A DNA stretch of 64,000 nucleotides, taken from the NCBI RefSeq assembly GCF_028389875.1, contig NC_084663.1, positions 94,223,265 to 94,287,264 on the forward strand. The letters run 5' to 3'. This document shows positions 45,201 to 58,990 of the stretch, in pieces. Position numbers and translations under genes: made by a program. Position 1 is the first letter of the stretch; every line of letters starts with the position of its first letter. Under the pieces are notes generated by a model. The model searched no databases. It was not told where the DNA came from and saw nothing but the letters and a program-made list of their open reading frames with translations. Source of the DNA: Rhea pennata (lineage: Eukaryota; Chordata; Aves; Rheiformes; Rheidae).

Positions 45201-47689
45201 GGCTACTAAAAATGTTTGGTGTGAAAAAGCTAAATGCTCTGGGATATTTTTGACTTGAGCATATTGCTTGTGACTTTAGACACCCACTAGCCCTCTTTCG
45301 GCATTTCCCTCGCTGTCCTCAGGCAGCGCATGTGAGTGCAAAAAAAAAAAAAAAAAAAAAAAAAAAGTGCTTGTAGGAGGAAAGCTGTGAAGTGTCTTAA
45401 GAGGTAGTGACAATTTTTTCTGTTTTCATTCTTAGCATTACTTTGATAACAAATTTGTCAAGAACTAACCTATATTGTTTCTGTTTTGTAGAGTGTTGTT
45501 CCCTTAACCCCCCCCGTTACGTGTGCAAGCACGTACACATGTGCATCTACATGGTTATGCATCTGCATGGTTATGGTCCCACGAGCTGAAAAAGCTGTAG
45601 ATCCACCACTAGACATTTGTGAGGTGCTTTGCATTTGTAAAGTAGTTCATGTAAGTCAGCTAACCTTCTTCGAAGAAGCCTGGCACAAGCTGATAGGAGC
45701 AGCTATAAAGAAGGAACATCAGAGCAAGGCATTAGTTCGTGTATTCCTGCTTTGCACCAATGAATAGCTGGAGTGACTTCTACGGAGCAATGTTTTTATA
45801 TCAGAAAAGCACGTGGTGTTTTCCTTCTCACAAGCAGGATGGTAATGCATAAGTGACTCGGGTGGTGCTCTTCCTAGTAGCACATAGTTGTTCAGTTTTC
45901 AAAGACGTAATTTCAAAACCTAAAAACTTAGTTTTGGTTAAAATCTAATCTCTGTGTCACTGAGCTCCTTTGAGGACTAATTTGTCAGTCACTGAGTAAC
46001 TTCCGAAGGGATTTGAGGACACTCAGCACTGCATGGAGACTGAATGTTTAGGGGAAAAACTATTTTCTATTTCCAGAGCGGTGGAAAAACCCAACAACCT
46101 TCTACTAGCCAAATAATTTTGTATTTGCTCAGTGCTTTGGTTGTCACTTAATACATGAATTACCATTTTAATGTAAAGCATTCTTCTGTATTTCTGTGCC
46201 AAACAATGTTTTGTTATGTGGACATATGTTTTCAAATTTGCAATCAAATTAACAACTAAGTTTAATTTTCTTTTGAAAGTTCAGCACTAATCCACATAAA
46301 AACATGAAGTGAAGGCAAGAAAATCCAAATGGACACAAATTTCCTGTGCAAGTTAAGCACTTTTGTGACACAAAATAAGACTAGCTGCAATGATTTAATT
46401 TTATTTTTGGCAATAAAGGATGCAAGGATGGTGAGGGAGAGAGCAATCTCTGTGCTAGGACTTAGTAATGCTTTCAGGAGAGAATGGTTGTTCTGTGCCA
46501 AGCAAATTTAGGGTCCTTCATCATTTTACCTTTAATCATGCCTACAGCTGCATTGAAGGTAATACCCGTTTGTTTAGCAGGCAGACAGTTTGCCTTACTA
46601 ATGGCTCTGTAATTTTTTTTTGGTTGGTTGTTTTTTTTTTTTCCCCTTCCTCCTTTTCACTGTCCCTCTAAGGAAATAAAGTAGTGTTGAATGCCTGTGT
46701 TCAATTTAGATTACCAAGAAACATCTATTATTTAGTATGTTAAAAGTAAATTAAATCATATTTTGCTCCAGGTCTAACAACTGTAACAGATTATCATGTG
46801 GTATTTAGACATAAGACAGTCATAACAAGAATTGTCATAATAACCATTTTTAAATGTACACATGCAAACCTGCTGCTAATGAGCAATATTCAACATGTGC
46901 TGGATGCCTATTTCTAATTTTTAATTCAAAATGGTGCCTAAACTTTTCCAAAGCAGTGTGAAAATATCTAAAATGGTTTATTTATTTATTTTTTAAAAAA
47001 GAACACCCAACACCCCAAAACTCCTAAACAATAAGCTACCTTTGGCTTCAGTGGTAATTACGATTTTTTTTTCTTGTAATGCTGGGGGGGTATCTCTATT
47101 CATTTTCTGAAATGAATTTACAAATGGATAAAGCGACTACCTCTGCTGCGGTCTTCTCCAAATACACTTTTCACAGGCTCACATCTGATGGTCACCTAAC
47201 TATCCTTATGAAAATGGCAGCCCTAACTTCCTCTGCTGTTTGCTTCCAAACAGCACGTATGTGTGTTTATATACATACACACATACGTGTTTCTGCCTCT
47301 ACATATATATGAATTTGCATAAACTTACAGCCATGTATACATACAGATGGAAACACAAATCTCAGGACTGGAGGCAGCCACGATGAGAAAGGAGAAATAT
47401 AGAGCTAATACCGCTGGTTTTGGTCCTCCACTGTGAGCATACCCATGCGCACCCAGGCAGGGGTGCCCGTCTCTGGGCACGGTTAGTTTGGCATCTCCAG
47501 GCTCCGAGCCCCATGCACTGGGCCCTGCCAATTAGACAAAAACAGGGAGCTGGAGATCCATGACGGTACTGGGATGCCTGACTCGCACTGACCCTGGTAA
47601 CTGGTTTCCATTAGCCTCCTACATGTCTTTGAGGACCTGGCCTGGAAGCTGCTTGCTGCTGGACCGTGGGGAGCTGTGACAAGAAGGAG

Positions 47690-48340
47690 CGAGCTGGGCA
47701 GAAGCAGTCCCCGGGGCTGCTGCTGCTCTTTTTTGCACGGTGGCGTGTACTCGTTCGCACAGGTCGGCCTTGGACCTCGGGCCGGGGAGGAAGGACCAGC
47801 CTAGCCAGTGGATTGCTGGCAGCAAAGCGTGCAAGTTTAATGATGGGATTAGGATTAACTGTAGGTGAGATCTAGCAAACATCTGCCTTCGACTTCCTTC
47901 TGCTGTTCTCTGCCATAGAGCACACGCTTCTCCCCTGCCTGATGCTCTTTCCTGGGCAGTTCCCCTCCAGTCTGGGTGGCAGCCGGCTTTAAGGGAGGCC
48001 CTCGAATGACGGGCTGCTAACTCCCGTTTGGCTGCCCGAGGCCCCTAGACCCTGCTCTGGTGGTTTGGAGCGCACGGAGCGATCAAAGCGGGACGCTGTC
48101 TGTCCGCTTATCGGCACGCGATCGCGCCTCTGGCGCCGTGCCCGGCGCTGGCAGCCGAGGCCTTGGAGCGCAGGCCGTTTACTTAACGCCTGAGCTGAGC
48201 TGAGGGCTCCTTCTCTGAAGCGATGCTGCTACCGTCTCCTGCGGGAGAAGCGCCTGCGGGGCACAGTCGCTGAGGCTGGTGGAGGAATTTGCCGTAGCAG
48301 GTGTAACAGGTTTGCTCTGCATGGCCCGCTAGCGGCGAGG
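47690..48340. promoter_or_regulatory. CpG-rich block upstream of COL8A1 coding exons
   Basis: There are many CpGs (ggagcgcacggagcgatc, gcacgcgatcgcgcctctggcgccg) in about 650 bases, peaking at 48060-48180. It is a candidate promoter or enhancer. I see no convincing coding exon in it. Confidence 0.45.
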
Positions 48341-49799
48341 CGCTTGCTAATGCTTTTATGGAAGTGCTTTCCTAGTCAAGGAGCGGTCTCCTGGGGGGTG
48401 TTGTTAGTTCGGGGAGTGTTTGGATGAAAATGGCTCACATCTGCTGCCAGCTCCATACCCCCAAATAAACTCAGAGACGAACAACCGGAGGTGCGCTTCA
48501 GGCCGTAAACTGCTTGATCTCGTAGGCTGACCTCTAAGTGTCGATAATAAGCTGTGGTGGTTACTGGTCGCAAAATGGTGTGGACAGAGAACTGCAGGCG
48601 GTCTTTGGAAACCCCCTCTCTCGGCTCTCGCTCGTCACTCTTGGTCTTGCTCTGCCCCGAGACAGGTCTTGCTTGCAGCATGCAGTAAAAGTCCCCACTA
48701 TTATTATGGTACAACGGTTTGGGAAGTGTGTCACAGCATCTCACTATGCCAGTACAAAACACTGCACCTAGCACTCCTGTTAAAATTATGCTTACTGATA
48801 AAAGCATAAACGCTTTCTGTTCTGGTATCTCTGTCTGGCCAGCTATGGCTTTGTGAGCAAGTCACAGACAAAGAAGTGAATAATCTGATGGAGAAGTGAA
48901 CAAGGGCACAGTTTAGCATTACACTTGACCCAGGTAGCTGCAAATTGCTGCTAACAGAGGTGTGCTCTCTGCCTTTTTCTTCCCACTTCCCCATCCTTTG
49001 CAATATATTCATATGTTTGCACTGGCTCCAGTGACTGTCTTTCAGATGAGAAGCCTTGTTTCTGTGGGTTGGCTTTCAAGTGAATAAATGAAATGCTCCA
49101 TCTCATCAAATGCATGACCAGAGACCAAGATGGGGGTGGGAGATTGACGCTTTCTGTGGCAATTAATTTAAAAATAACCTGAAACTTTACTGCAAATACT
49201 TAGAAGTGGTAGAGAAATTTCTAAAGGTTACCTACCAGTTTTTACTGCTCAGAAAATTTTGTTCCTCATTTGATTAATCAAAGCATTGTACTGAAAGCCA
49301 AATATTACCATATAATATTTGTGAAGGTGCCTTGAGTCCTGAAGAGACACACGAGATCAACTCAGGCTGTGTAAGTTTTACCCTAATGTAGACTGGTTTA
49401 GGGTTTTCTTTAGTGACTCTAAGAAGACTGCTTAGGGAAGGAACATTGCAGAAGCTAGCAGCTCTCCTTACGCTTGGGAAAGCTTACATGTATGTGCAAA
49501 GATCGCATTCATTAACATCAGCAAGACACAAGTAAGTACTAGAGTAAATATTTTCCTTAAGCACGCTCCTATGAAGTGGCAATGGGGGTGGGGGAGGAAC
49601 CCTTCTGATTATATATTATTGTTTTTGGTAATGGCAATGATTTATGCTCCTTGCAACATCCTTAACTAGCACAAGGCTAGAAGTGCAGGTATCTGCATGC
49701 AAAATTAATGTAGGGTTTTTTTTAATCCCCCCCCCCTTCAGGCTAGCTGAGCTACACTTGGCCCTAAGTCTGAAGAGACCAGGCAAAAGTGGCCAGAGA

Positions 49800-50100
49800 G
49801 CGGCTTCGTGCCCCCTCAGCTCCCGAGGCTGTAACTGATGCTGTCTGAGTCGCTGGTGCCGCTCGCCGTGCGCAGCCTGTGCACCGTCCTCCGGCCCGGC
49901 AGAGCTGCAGGCGGCCAGCCGCGGTGCATGCCCTTGACGGCAAAGTGCTGGAGAGATGAAGGGGCCTGCGCGGATTAGCACCCCGAGAAGAGTGTAGTGT
50001 GCAGGGGCTCCCCGCTGCGCGACGACGTCCTGGGGCGCTTGCTCCGGCGTCTCTCTGGTCCCCGCTGCGGGAGCGAGGGCTGGTCCCTTTGGAAGGGGTA
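49800..50100 (+). promoter_or_regulatory. CpG island with a plus-strand splice donor
   Basis: CpG-dense sequence (ctgcgcgacgacgtcctggggcg) is terminated by a consensus-like donor, aaggg|gtaagt, at 50098 on the + strand. This is the pattern of a first exon of a transcript running away from COL8A1, but a minus-strand promoter is equally possible. Confidence 0.4.
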
Positions 50101-52579
50101 AGTTTTAGTCTCTTTAGCATCGCTGACGAGACAGAGACTTCTCTGATGTTTACAGCTATAATTCCCTTTCTCTTCTCACCTCTTTTTAGCAGCGCACATA
50201 AACTGAATCAGTTTAAGTGCTTTACAGAGGTCTAGAGGGAAGCAACAAGGCATCAAGATCTCAAAAATCTCATTAAGAGTTTGATTCTGGGCAACTAGCT
50301 CTTTGGTCAAAGCCTCTGGTACAGCGAAACTTCGTTCCGTGTGCCCTTTCACAGTGATTGTACTTTAGACTTTGCAGCCTGGGCAGCATTTGCTTTAACA
50401 GTCCTGGGAATTCTTCAGTGATAAAGCAAGAAATCTGTGCAGGAATTCGAAGTACTTGGCTTGATCCTCATCTGAAACAATTTATTGTTCTCTGTGACTC
50501 CAGTTGCAATCCTGGGGCCTTACGCCTTGCCTTCTTGCCATAAAATTTGCTTGATTGCCTCTTTCTGGAGCTGGCAAAGCACAGTGTTGTCTGCTCATTT
50601 TCTCACTTTGATGGTGTACAGAACGTGTTTCCTTAGCTCTCGCCCTCTTGCTGCTTCATGACTTTTTTTCATTTTTTCCAAATAAAAGCAAAAGGCTTTG
50701 GAGACTATTTCAGAGATGAATTGTTACCACTCACAATATTTCTGTTCACTGTGCTTTGATGAGCCGGTCAAGAGAGAAATGTCTCCCCCTTATTTTCCTT
50801 TGCTGTGTTCTGACTTTACAGCTCCTCAGAACCCCAAAGCCCCAGTCTAAGGGAGATAGGAAAACAACTTTTAAGTCTGAAAAATCTTTTTTCTTAAAGA
50901 AAAAAGCACCGCTCTTTCTTGGACAGTTGGAAGGGTATTTGCCATCAGAAGGAAAGATTCTTGCCCTTTGCATATTTTCCCTACCTTTGTTCAAACAGTG
51001 GAAGAAATTTTGCTTTAGAAGGTTAAATGTACTACACTATTCCAACCAGAGAGAAACAGTGGAGGAAGTTTTAAAACTATTTAGCATCAGTAATTTTGCT
51101 ATTTTGTTGTCAAATGTTACAGATACTGTCATATTTGTTAGGATGTGCTGATCTTGATCATGACCTGCCACTGCTCCCGTCACACAAATCAAGCAGATGC
51201 TATCTCACGATCCTCCTTCCTAAAAAAGTAATTTTTTTTTCTTGCTATTTGTCTCGAGACAAAACAGCAACAAAAGCCAAACAACCATTCAGTTAAACTT
51301 ACTTAAAAACTGGGGTTCTAATTTTTTTTAAGGGCATTTGTTCTGTGGGCTGTATCATGGGCTGACAAACAGAAAGTTGCTGGATCTTTGAAAGTAAATC
51401 TCTGATGACCTGGGTGCAATCACCACCAAAAAAATCTAGCGTAATCCTCTACACTGCCACCACGACTGAACTGCCTGCCTACCGTGCCACCTCAGACAGG
51501 TCTGCCCATAGAGACCTTCTGTCTTTCCATCTTGCGTGGCAGGTAAAAAATGTTTCTTATCCAAATAGCCTTAATCACACTGCCACTTGAGTCATCAAGA
51601 GCCAGAGAGCCGGAGTGAAATCATTGGTACTTGTTAACGTGCAGAGACCCTTCACAGAGGCCAGGCCTCTTAGTCTACAGATGCAGAAATAAAGGGAGTT
51701 TGACACCGTCAAGCAACTTTCAAGCTGACTTTGAAACGTGCCACATAGGTTTGAGTCAGTGAATACTATTAGCAAATGTTTGGCTTGTGTCTCCAAAGCA
51801 TGGCGGAGAAAAAGAATAGTTCTGAAACATATGCTTAAAAAAAAAGACAAAAAAACCACTTATCCTAGATCTATGCAAACACACACTGTCATTTAAAAGT
51901 TTAAACAAACTAAGAAATAAATCAAGTTAGGGTCAGGTTATCTTTTTACAGAAGTCAATACATTGACTTGAATTTCTTTTGGGTTAGATCCCAAAGATGC
52001 CCTGAGACAGAATCTACTTCCTATATGTGATCCAATGTGCTCTGGTTAGAAGCACTTGGAATTACTGTGGCCTTCACCTTGGAATAACCCAACCAAGAGC
52101 TGAAGAAAATCAAAGCCAAGAACTGAACAGTTAATACTATCACTCGCTTAAGTTTCCCAGGTCTGCTCCAAGAGAAACAATATAAAATTGCTTTCAGTAT
52201 AGCCATTTGGACCCACGATCACTGGCAGCTGTGAGGTGAACAAATGTAAAGGCGATAAAACCGCTCAGTGCTCAGCTCTCCTGTTTAACTTTCCAAAAAT
52301 GGCTGCAGCAGGAATTGCCACTTGCATTTCTTTAGTGTTGCCGCCAGGCTGGGGGATGACTCCAGCGGTGATGGGCTGAGGAGCCTGTCGCTATGCCGCT
52401 TTGGAACTGGATCCAGTGGGGCCCTCACCCTACTTGCAGCTACCTGCCCCCTCACGAACCAGAGGTTCGGGCAAGGGATGTTTCATCCAAACGCATGAAC
52501 CTTTCTGGGTGTGGGCAGTGGACCGGAGGCTCCCTTTGCCTGCTGAGTGTCTGGCAAGCTTTGAGATAAAGTCAGGTTT

Positions 52580-52760
52580 CTTCTTGTCCTCCTCCTTGCG
52601 TGTGCTGCGCGCGCCACGGCAGCTTGCCACTCGGCTCCCGCTAGCAGTCAGCCGTAGCCTGGCGCCCAGGGCACGCCGAGGAGGTAGGAAACGGGTGCTA
52701 GGACTGCCTGCGATGAAGGGAGAGCTGAGCCCACTCTCCTGCAGCCTGAGTAAGTGACTG
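52580..52760 (+). promoter_or_regulatory. small CpG-rich patch followed by a GTAAGTG donor
   Basis: A run of CpGs (gctgcgcgcgccacgg, gcccagggcacgccgagg) precedes a donor-like ctga|gtaagtg at 52750. It could be the first exon of an unannotated non-coding RNA on the + strand. No homology is recognised. Confidence 0.3.
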
Positions 52761-54174
52761 CTCCAGCTGCTGATAGCTGCCTAGATTTTGAAAGAAAAAA
52801 AATTGGCACCCACCTTCAAAAGGGGATTTGGGGCTGTTCGTTGAGTAGAGGGACTTGTGCCTGCGTACTTCATTCACCAGAAGGCGCTTAAACCCACGGG
52901 AGAGCTAGGATTTAGGATGAACTGCAATCTTCAGCTTTTCCTATTTGGCTGGCTTAGGCAGCTCCCCAAACAGTGGCTTTTGTGAATCCCCCCCTGAGGC
53001 ACTTAACTCTCCTTATGTGCTTATATGGAGTCTCAGCATCTAATTCAGGCATGTGGACTCCATTAGGGGGCCAGATGCACACATCCCTTCATGGATTAGG
53101 ATCTGAAAGAGTCTGTATCCTCTGTTGTCAGTCAATTAAGGCCTCTATTTTTCCTGCCCAGTCCTCCTTTTTATTTTAAAATCCAGATTTTTTGAAGCAG
53201 ATACTTTTTTCTTTTAGAGTTTTCTTTTGTTTCGTTTTGTTTTTTTTCTTCTATCTGTTCAAAGGAGTGGTTGAGGCAGGTGCTAACAAGTTCCAGGATG
53301 ATGCAGCCAAGGCAACAGTGACTACCTTCTTGAAATCTGGAGTTACAGAAATCATTGCACTGAAGTGATATTGTGTTCTTCCCTGCAAGCTTTCTCCACC
53401 AGGTTCTCACTAGCAAGTCTACAGCTATGTACAATCCATGCCTTAACCAAATCAAAAGCAAATTCTCTAAGTAGATATTTCACTAGGAAGGAAAAAGAGT
53501 CTTATTTCTTCAGAAAGGGGATGGGTATTAGCAATGCTTATAATGATGTTTGTTCTGTGGTTTTCTTTTCTTTTTGTGGGATGGAACACCTATTCTAATT
53601 CTCAGTTAATTTTGTGTTAGGTTGAGAAACTCTACATTTTCAGATGTTAGGGGAAATCATGTATTCTTAATAAAATATTTCTAGTGTACTTTGTGAAAGA
53701 CTTGTTTAACCATGCTAAGGAAACAGACAATCTACAGTATATAATTACAGCCCACAGGCTCAGAGTTTATTTAGAGAGATTTTTTTAGGGCTGAGCTGTA
53801 TTTTCTGAAAACTGCGGCGAAATTCTCAATAAATTAAATAAATAAGAGGGCGATGAGATCCTGCAGGACTGAGCTCCCTAAAGGACCACACTCACGTGCT
53901 GCGCTGCTAAAGTCGTGCAGGGACTGGTGTTTCCAATAGATGCAAGTGTTTGCAGCTTTGTGAGCTCCAAAAACTTTTGACGTCATCTCGTGTGTCTCTT
54001 TAGGACTCATTTGGCAAGTGCCAGTACCTGGCACAGGGTGCAATTTAGGCTATGTTTAGGGTAGGGGCACCTTATTGGCAAAGGCTTGCTGAACAGCAGC
54101 GCGCTTCTAACTGAGCGGCCGCCACAGCAGCTCGTCTGAGCGTTACCCTGGGGCAGTAAGGCCCTATGTGTGCA

Positions 54175-54197
54175 CGCACACACACGCACGCACGCAC
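54175..54197. repeat. CA/CG microsatellite
   Basis: Alternating cacacacacgcacgcacgca is a short potential Z-DNA-forming tract. Confidence 0.75.
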
Positions 54198-57100
54198 AAA
54201 TAGAACAAACTGTAACAGTTAAATAAATAAAAAATCAGAAACTCCAAAGTCAGCTTTGCTGGGATTACTGCATCTCTGAGGAGCTTCTTCTGGTGTAGCA
54301 CGTTGCACCACTGGCCAGCAGGACTGCAGAGCCAGGCTCGAGAAAAGCTTCTCGAGAAGAGCTGAGGGGGGACGCGTGAAGGAATTAACTCAGATACCAG
54401 AAGCTTAACAGCTGCCTGGTTAGAACTGAGCTGTAATCAGATTTCTTTCCTCCTCATTGATTTTGGCTTCAATAACAAGCGAGCGGTGATTGTTCTGATC
54501 AAAAAACCGAGAGCTTGTCCAACCTGCAGGCTCGCATGGTACCCATGCTTGCAATTTGCACCTCTTTGTTTTGATACCTTTTCCATCACAGGTTGTTAAA
54601 ACCAACATTACAGAGAGGGGAAGTAAGGCAGACTTAACAGGAGTTTTCATCTGTTCTTTTTTAAAAAAATAGTAGGTAAAATATAGAAACTACTGCCACA
54701 TGGGAATGCCACTCCTTTTAAATGCAGATTTGGAAGGATACATTTAAAATAGTAGCTATAGAAACAAAAGCATCACCTTCTTCTTTTTCTTTTCACCATA
54801 AAAGGTATCACCAATGGTCAAAGTCACTGAGAAATTAAAAAAATAAAACAAAAAATGCAGTATCTTTCATTTTTGACAGTTTTGTCTCTTGCCTATTTAG
54901 ACTGCAGTTTGTTTAGGTCTGGGATTATGTATTAATGTGTGTTTGTACAAATACCAAAGGGTTACCTTAGGAAACCGCTTTTAAATTCTACCCATGTCTC
55001 TCCTTCTCCTTGAGTGCCTTATTTTGCTATTCTTCCCATTATGATTAATAGCTATATCTTGTTTTATCCTTTCTTGTACTTGAATTTATTCCCCAAATGA
55101 TGCAGAGTCTCTTAACGGTGGTCAGTTAAAACTGATTTACATTTCTGATATTAAGATAATGATTATGTGCCATTATATCTTTGATTTGGAATGAAATCCT
55201 CATCTTAATTAAATGTGACACATGAAATATACTTGTCTTCAAAGGATAAGACATACCAAATCATCCAGATTAAATGAAGAGATTTGTGCTTTCCTCCTTT
55301 CCCTTCCACTTGTAGTAATCAGTATATTGGAACCATACAACATTGGTATGGCATTCAAAATATACAGATAGCTGTTACTGAGAAGAAGAAAAAGCTACTT
55401 ATTTTTTACTTGGAAATGTCAAGTTATTAACACAATACCATCGAAGAATTTTCCTGGCTGGTTCTTCCTTGATGCCTTCCTGTCTTTGAGCTGGAGAAAG
55501 CTAAAAATGATTGTCTAAGCTTAATATTTTATGAAGCATTGTAATACTATAGAGGTTTAATAAATCTCTTTGCAAAGATCTGTGACACAGAATGCAGAAA
55601 TCTAAACAGATATGAAGGAAAATTGTATGTGGTAACAACTCACTTGGAAAAACTGATTAAAAAAACCCTGGTATCCCATCAGTTCTTGTACATCAATTAC
55701 TCTGGTAAACATTTATTTTTTAAAGTTAAAAAAAATGTATATTTCCTAGACTTCAGTAATTCAGGCTTCCACGATTGTTACTGGAAAAAAAAAAAATCTG
55801 CAACAGATTTTTCTGAAGCAACTCAGTTACATCCGTCTGACAATTAGCTACACTAGAAGCTTGTGAAAGCTTGTGGTCACTTGTGCAGATGGGTAATTTG
55901 ACATGTGTAGATAATCTCATTAATTTTTATGAGAACTATATATAACCTAATTGTTAAATATTTTATATGACTCACAACCCAGACATTTATATACCCAGAC
56001 AGTAGACCATCTTAATCAAGCAAAAGCACAATGAGATTCTGGTCAATTAATAACTGTAGAATTTGGCTGAGTATTATTAAATTCTTGGCAGTAGGAAAAA
56101 CTGGACTTTCCAACAGTAAGTGCCAATGCAAAATATATTGGCAAGGAACAAACGTCAGTTTAGAGCTAAGAAATTCCCATTTTCAGGCAGAAAAATTGGA
56201 ATTAGTCTGGTTTGTATTAGCATAAAAATACCCAAACTCTGGTGTACTGCTGTGTAGCTAAGTAAACAGGTATCCGTTTTTGGCCCAAATTCTGTCCTTG
56301 TTTATGGTAACACATTGTCTACAGTGGAGCTAGTTCTGATTTATAACCACAATAACCAATGTTGTTGTTTCCTGACTTTTCCAAGTGCTCACTTTATTAA
56401 TATTCTTCTGCTGTAGAAATGATTATGGCGGTTAAAGGTATGTTTTGAAGTGAGCAGCAGTGGTCGTTAGAGTCCATTTTACTGCATCTCAGCTTTCTAA
56501 GGAGGATATTTAAGGGGATGCCACAGATAAATAACTTTACCAGCCTAACCTCTCTGTTTTAGGAAAGGAAAATTTCCTAAGATAGACGAGCCAGAGGATA
56601 AATAGGGGAGTTTCTTTCCCTTAATTCTTGTTTTAAAGGTAATATTCTCACTTGTTCTTCTTCCTATCATTCTTTTTATCTACTCAACACTATCCCCAGT
56701 TCCTCTTGGAATTTGGGCTGGAGATATGATGAGAACAGACATTATTTCACATATCTGGAATCACTTTGTAATAGGTGACAAAAATCCCATTTAATTAAAT
56801 GAAGGTTGCCTTTGGGTATCTCTGATATACAGTCCTAGAGGCCGGAGGAGGAGGGAGGAATCTACAAAGTAAATCTGTCAGAGTAAAAATGCATACTTAG
56901 GTTTGGACCTGACCGTTGTTTTCCAAGGAACTCCCAAGCAAACATGCATATGAATCCCATTTCCTGCAGAAGTTTGCTTTAAACACTCACAGAATCAGTG
57001 CGTCGTACTTCAAAGGGTTCTTAGTTTAGCTAGAAGCCGGGCTGTAAATACTCTGTTCCTATCATTTGCCGTGACTTAACTGATGATATCAGCCAACCCA

Positions 57101-58849
57101 CTTCATACCTGCGGAAAAGACTGCTTCTCTTTGGTCTGTTGGAGAGCTCTTCAGGCCAAGTGTCAGCTCTGCAATCAGGTCGATAAATCTTTGAGATTAT
57201 TTGTGCATTGGAATTTCTCTTGCCATTGTGTTGAGGAAATGATTGGGTTGCGGAGCTCCACCAGTACGTATGAAGCTCGTTGAATTTTGTTCTCTAACAA
57301 AAGCATTATTTTGTAAATGGAAAGAAAGTGTAATGTAAGCAGACACCTATATTTTTGATGTTTGGACCTGTTTAATTATATCATTAGTTTTGCCAAATAA
57401 CATGACATGGACAAATTAGATTTTACCTGTTTTTTATAATCTAACCAAAGTGATCACATATATTGTGAGCTGGCTATGCACACTGTTAGGTTTGATCTTT
57501 GTCCAGCCAAAGAAAAATGGTGCAAGAAAGCATGGGAGGACCTAGTGCTTCTAAATGTGTTAAACTCATTACAAAAGGTGCTTTAAACTTAATCATCCTT
57601 CATTCTCATTGACGCTTGGTGATGATGCCTCATTCACTAAAAGCAATGGTGGTAAACATTGGTAAAGAGTTGCAGTGGTGCCATATTTTTCTCTTGTAAA
57701 TAGAATATAGATGATTCTCAGGGAAGACACAATTTGAAGGTTACCACATTTTAAAGTATACATCTATGACCTTGCGCAGCTCAGTGCTGCCAAGCCACAC
57801 ACATTAGAAATGAGCTGAGGTGGCAGTGTCTGGGTCCAGAAAAGCCAAAATTCTTTACTTCAGATATAATACAGACTCCCACAGCTGCTATCTCTGAAAT
57901 GTGGGGCTGACACTCTGAGTCAAGATGATGAAGCATGTGCATGCTGAAAGTTTGCTGTCCTCCTTTCTCTCTGGCAATGCTGGAGGCAAAGGGATTAGAA
58001 ACTGGTAATTGTGAAATACTGTTCCTGCCTTCCATGAGGGCACCTTGCCCCTTGAGAAGTAAGGAAATATCTGGCTGATACTTTTTCCCAATGAATTCCT
58101 TCGGATGGTCTTAGATACACAAATATCTCTGAAAAAGATCAAGAAAAACTATAAACTGTCTTGTACCACTGAGCTAAATGATGGATTAGCTCTGGGGAAA
58201 GCTCCTGCTTAGGACTTGAATCCTGCTGGCTTAGTTGTCTGCTGGGGTTATGGTGTGGGGTGACAGAAGTCTGGCTGTGATTGCTGACCGTGTATTTCCA
58301 GACACTGGAGCTCAAGCAGCAGGCCCATATTTTGAGAGAACTAGAAATTATTAAATAGATGTATAAGACTGTTCAAAGCTACCTCTGTGTCCCCGGGCAA
58401 GTTACTTAGAGCATCATTTTATTCTTTGTTATGGAGAAGTTCAGGCCTGATCCACCAGCACCTCTCTACATAACAGTAGGTACTGTCTGCTACTGCCCCC
58501 CCCCCATTACTTTTTGGCGTGTTCTGAGCCCCTGCACCCAATTTTCTCCTCCCCTGAGCATTACGGTTTGTATCAGAGAACGAAAGGGGCAATTGAGAGC
58601 GAACCAACAGCCAGTGGAGTTTCTTGCAGCTTCTTAAGGTCCCTCAGCTCAGACACCTCATTTACGGCACATTTGGAGTTCAGGACTGTAGATGGGGTCG
58701 GCAGTGTAGGAACAGAAATAACTTGGCAAACCGACATGTCCTGAGCATCAGGATGCCACAGCCTGGCTGCTTCGTGGTATCCATGCTGCCTGATATAAAG
58801 TTAAAATTTGGATGCCTCTGCAGTACATTGCAGTTGCTTCTGGGACTGC

Positions 58850-58990
58850 TGTATAGATATTGCCATGCTTTGCCTCTCTGCCTCAGTTCCTCATCTGCAA
58901 AATGAGGTTAAATCCCCTTTATTTAACTCTGAGTGCTCTTGTAAGGAGAAGTACATTACACATTTTACTGAGCGCTATAGAATAAGTAAT
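58850..58990 (+). mobile_element. MIR-like ancient SINE fragment
   Basis: The text 'tgcctcagttcctcatctg' followed by 'caaaatgagg' and, further on, 'actgagcgctatagaa' reproduces the body of MIR/CORE-type SINEs (consensus ctcagtttcctcatctgtaaaatgaggat ... agcgcttagaac). It is short and diverged. MIR-class elements predate amniote divergence, so a remnant in a bird is plausible. Confidence 0.55.

Larger units (their letters stand above)
39073..47689. other. upstream / 5' intron region of COL8A1, proximal part
   Basis: No coding exon is recognisable. On known gene structure this should be 5' untranslated-exon and intron sequence of COL8A1. It includes a CR1 fragment (40239-40425), poly-C tracts (40649-40736), a tRNA-like/SINE-like element (41480-41556), a perfect 28-bp palindrome (42231-42258) and an A-run near 45340-45366. 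Confidence 0.5.

Noticed and set aside
49616..50120. Minus-strand frames of about 120 codons in the CpG island
   Set aside because: They are Arg/Ala/Ser-rich compositions typical of translated CpG islands, with no recognisable domain and no consistent frame.
52401..52757. 118-codon plus-strand frame in the CpG patch
   Set aside because: It is compositionally biased with no homology. Retained only as a possible non-coding first exon because of the donor at 52750.
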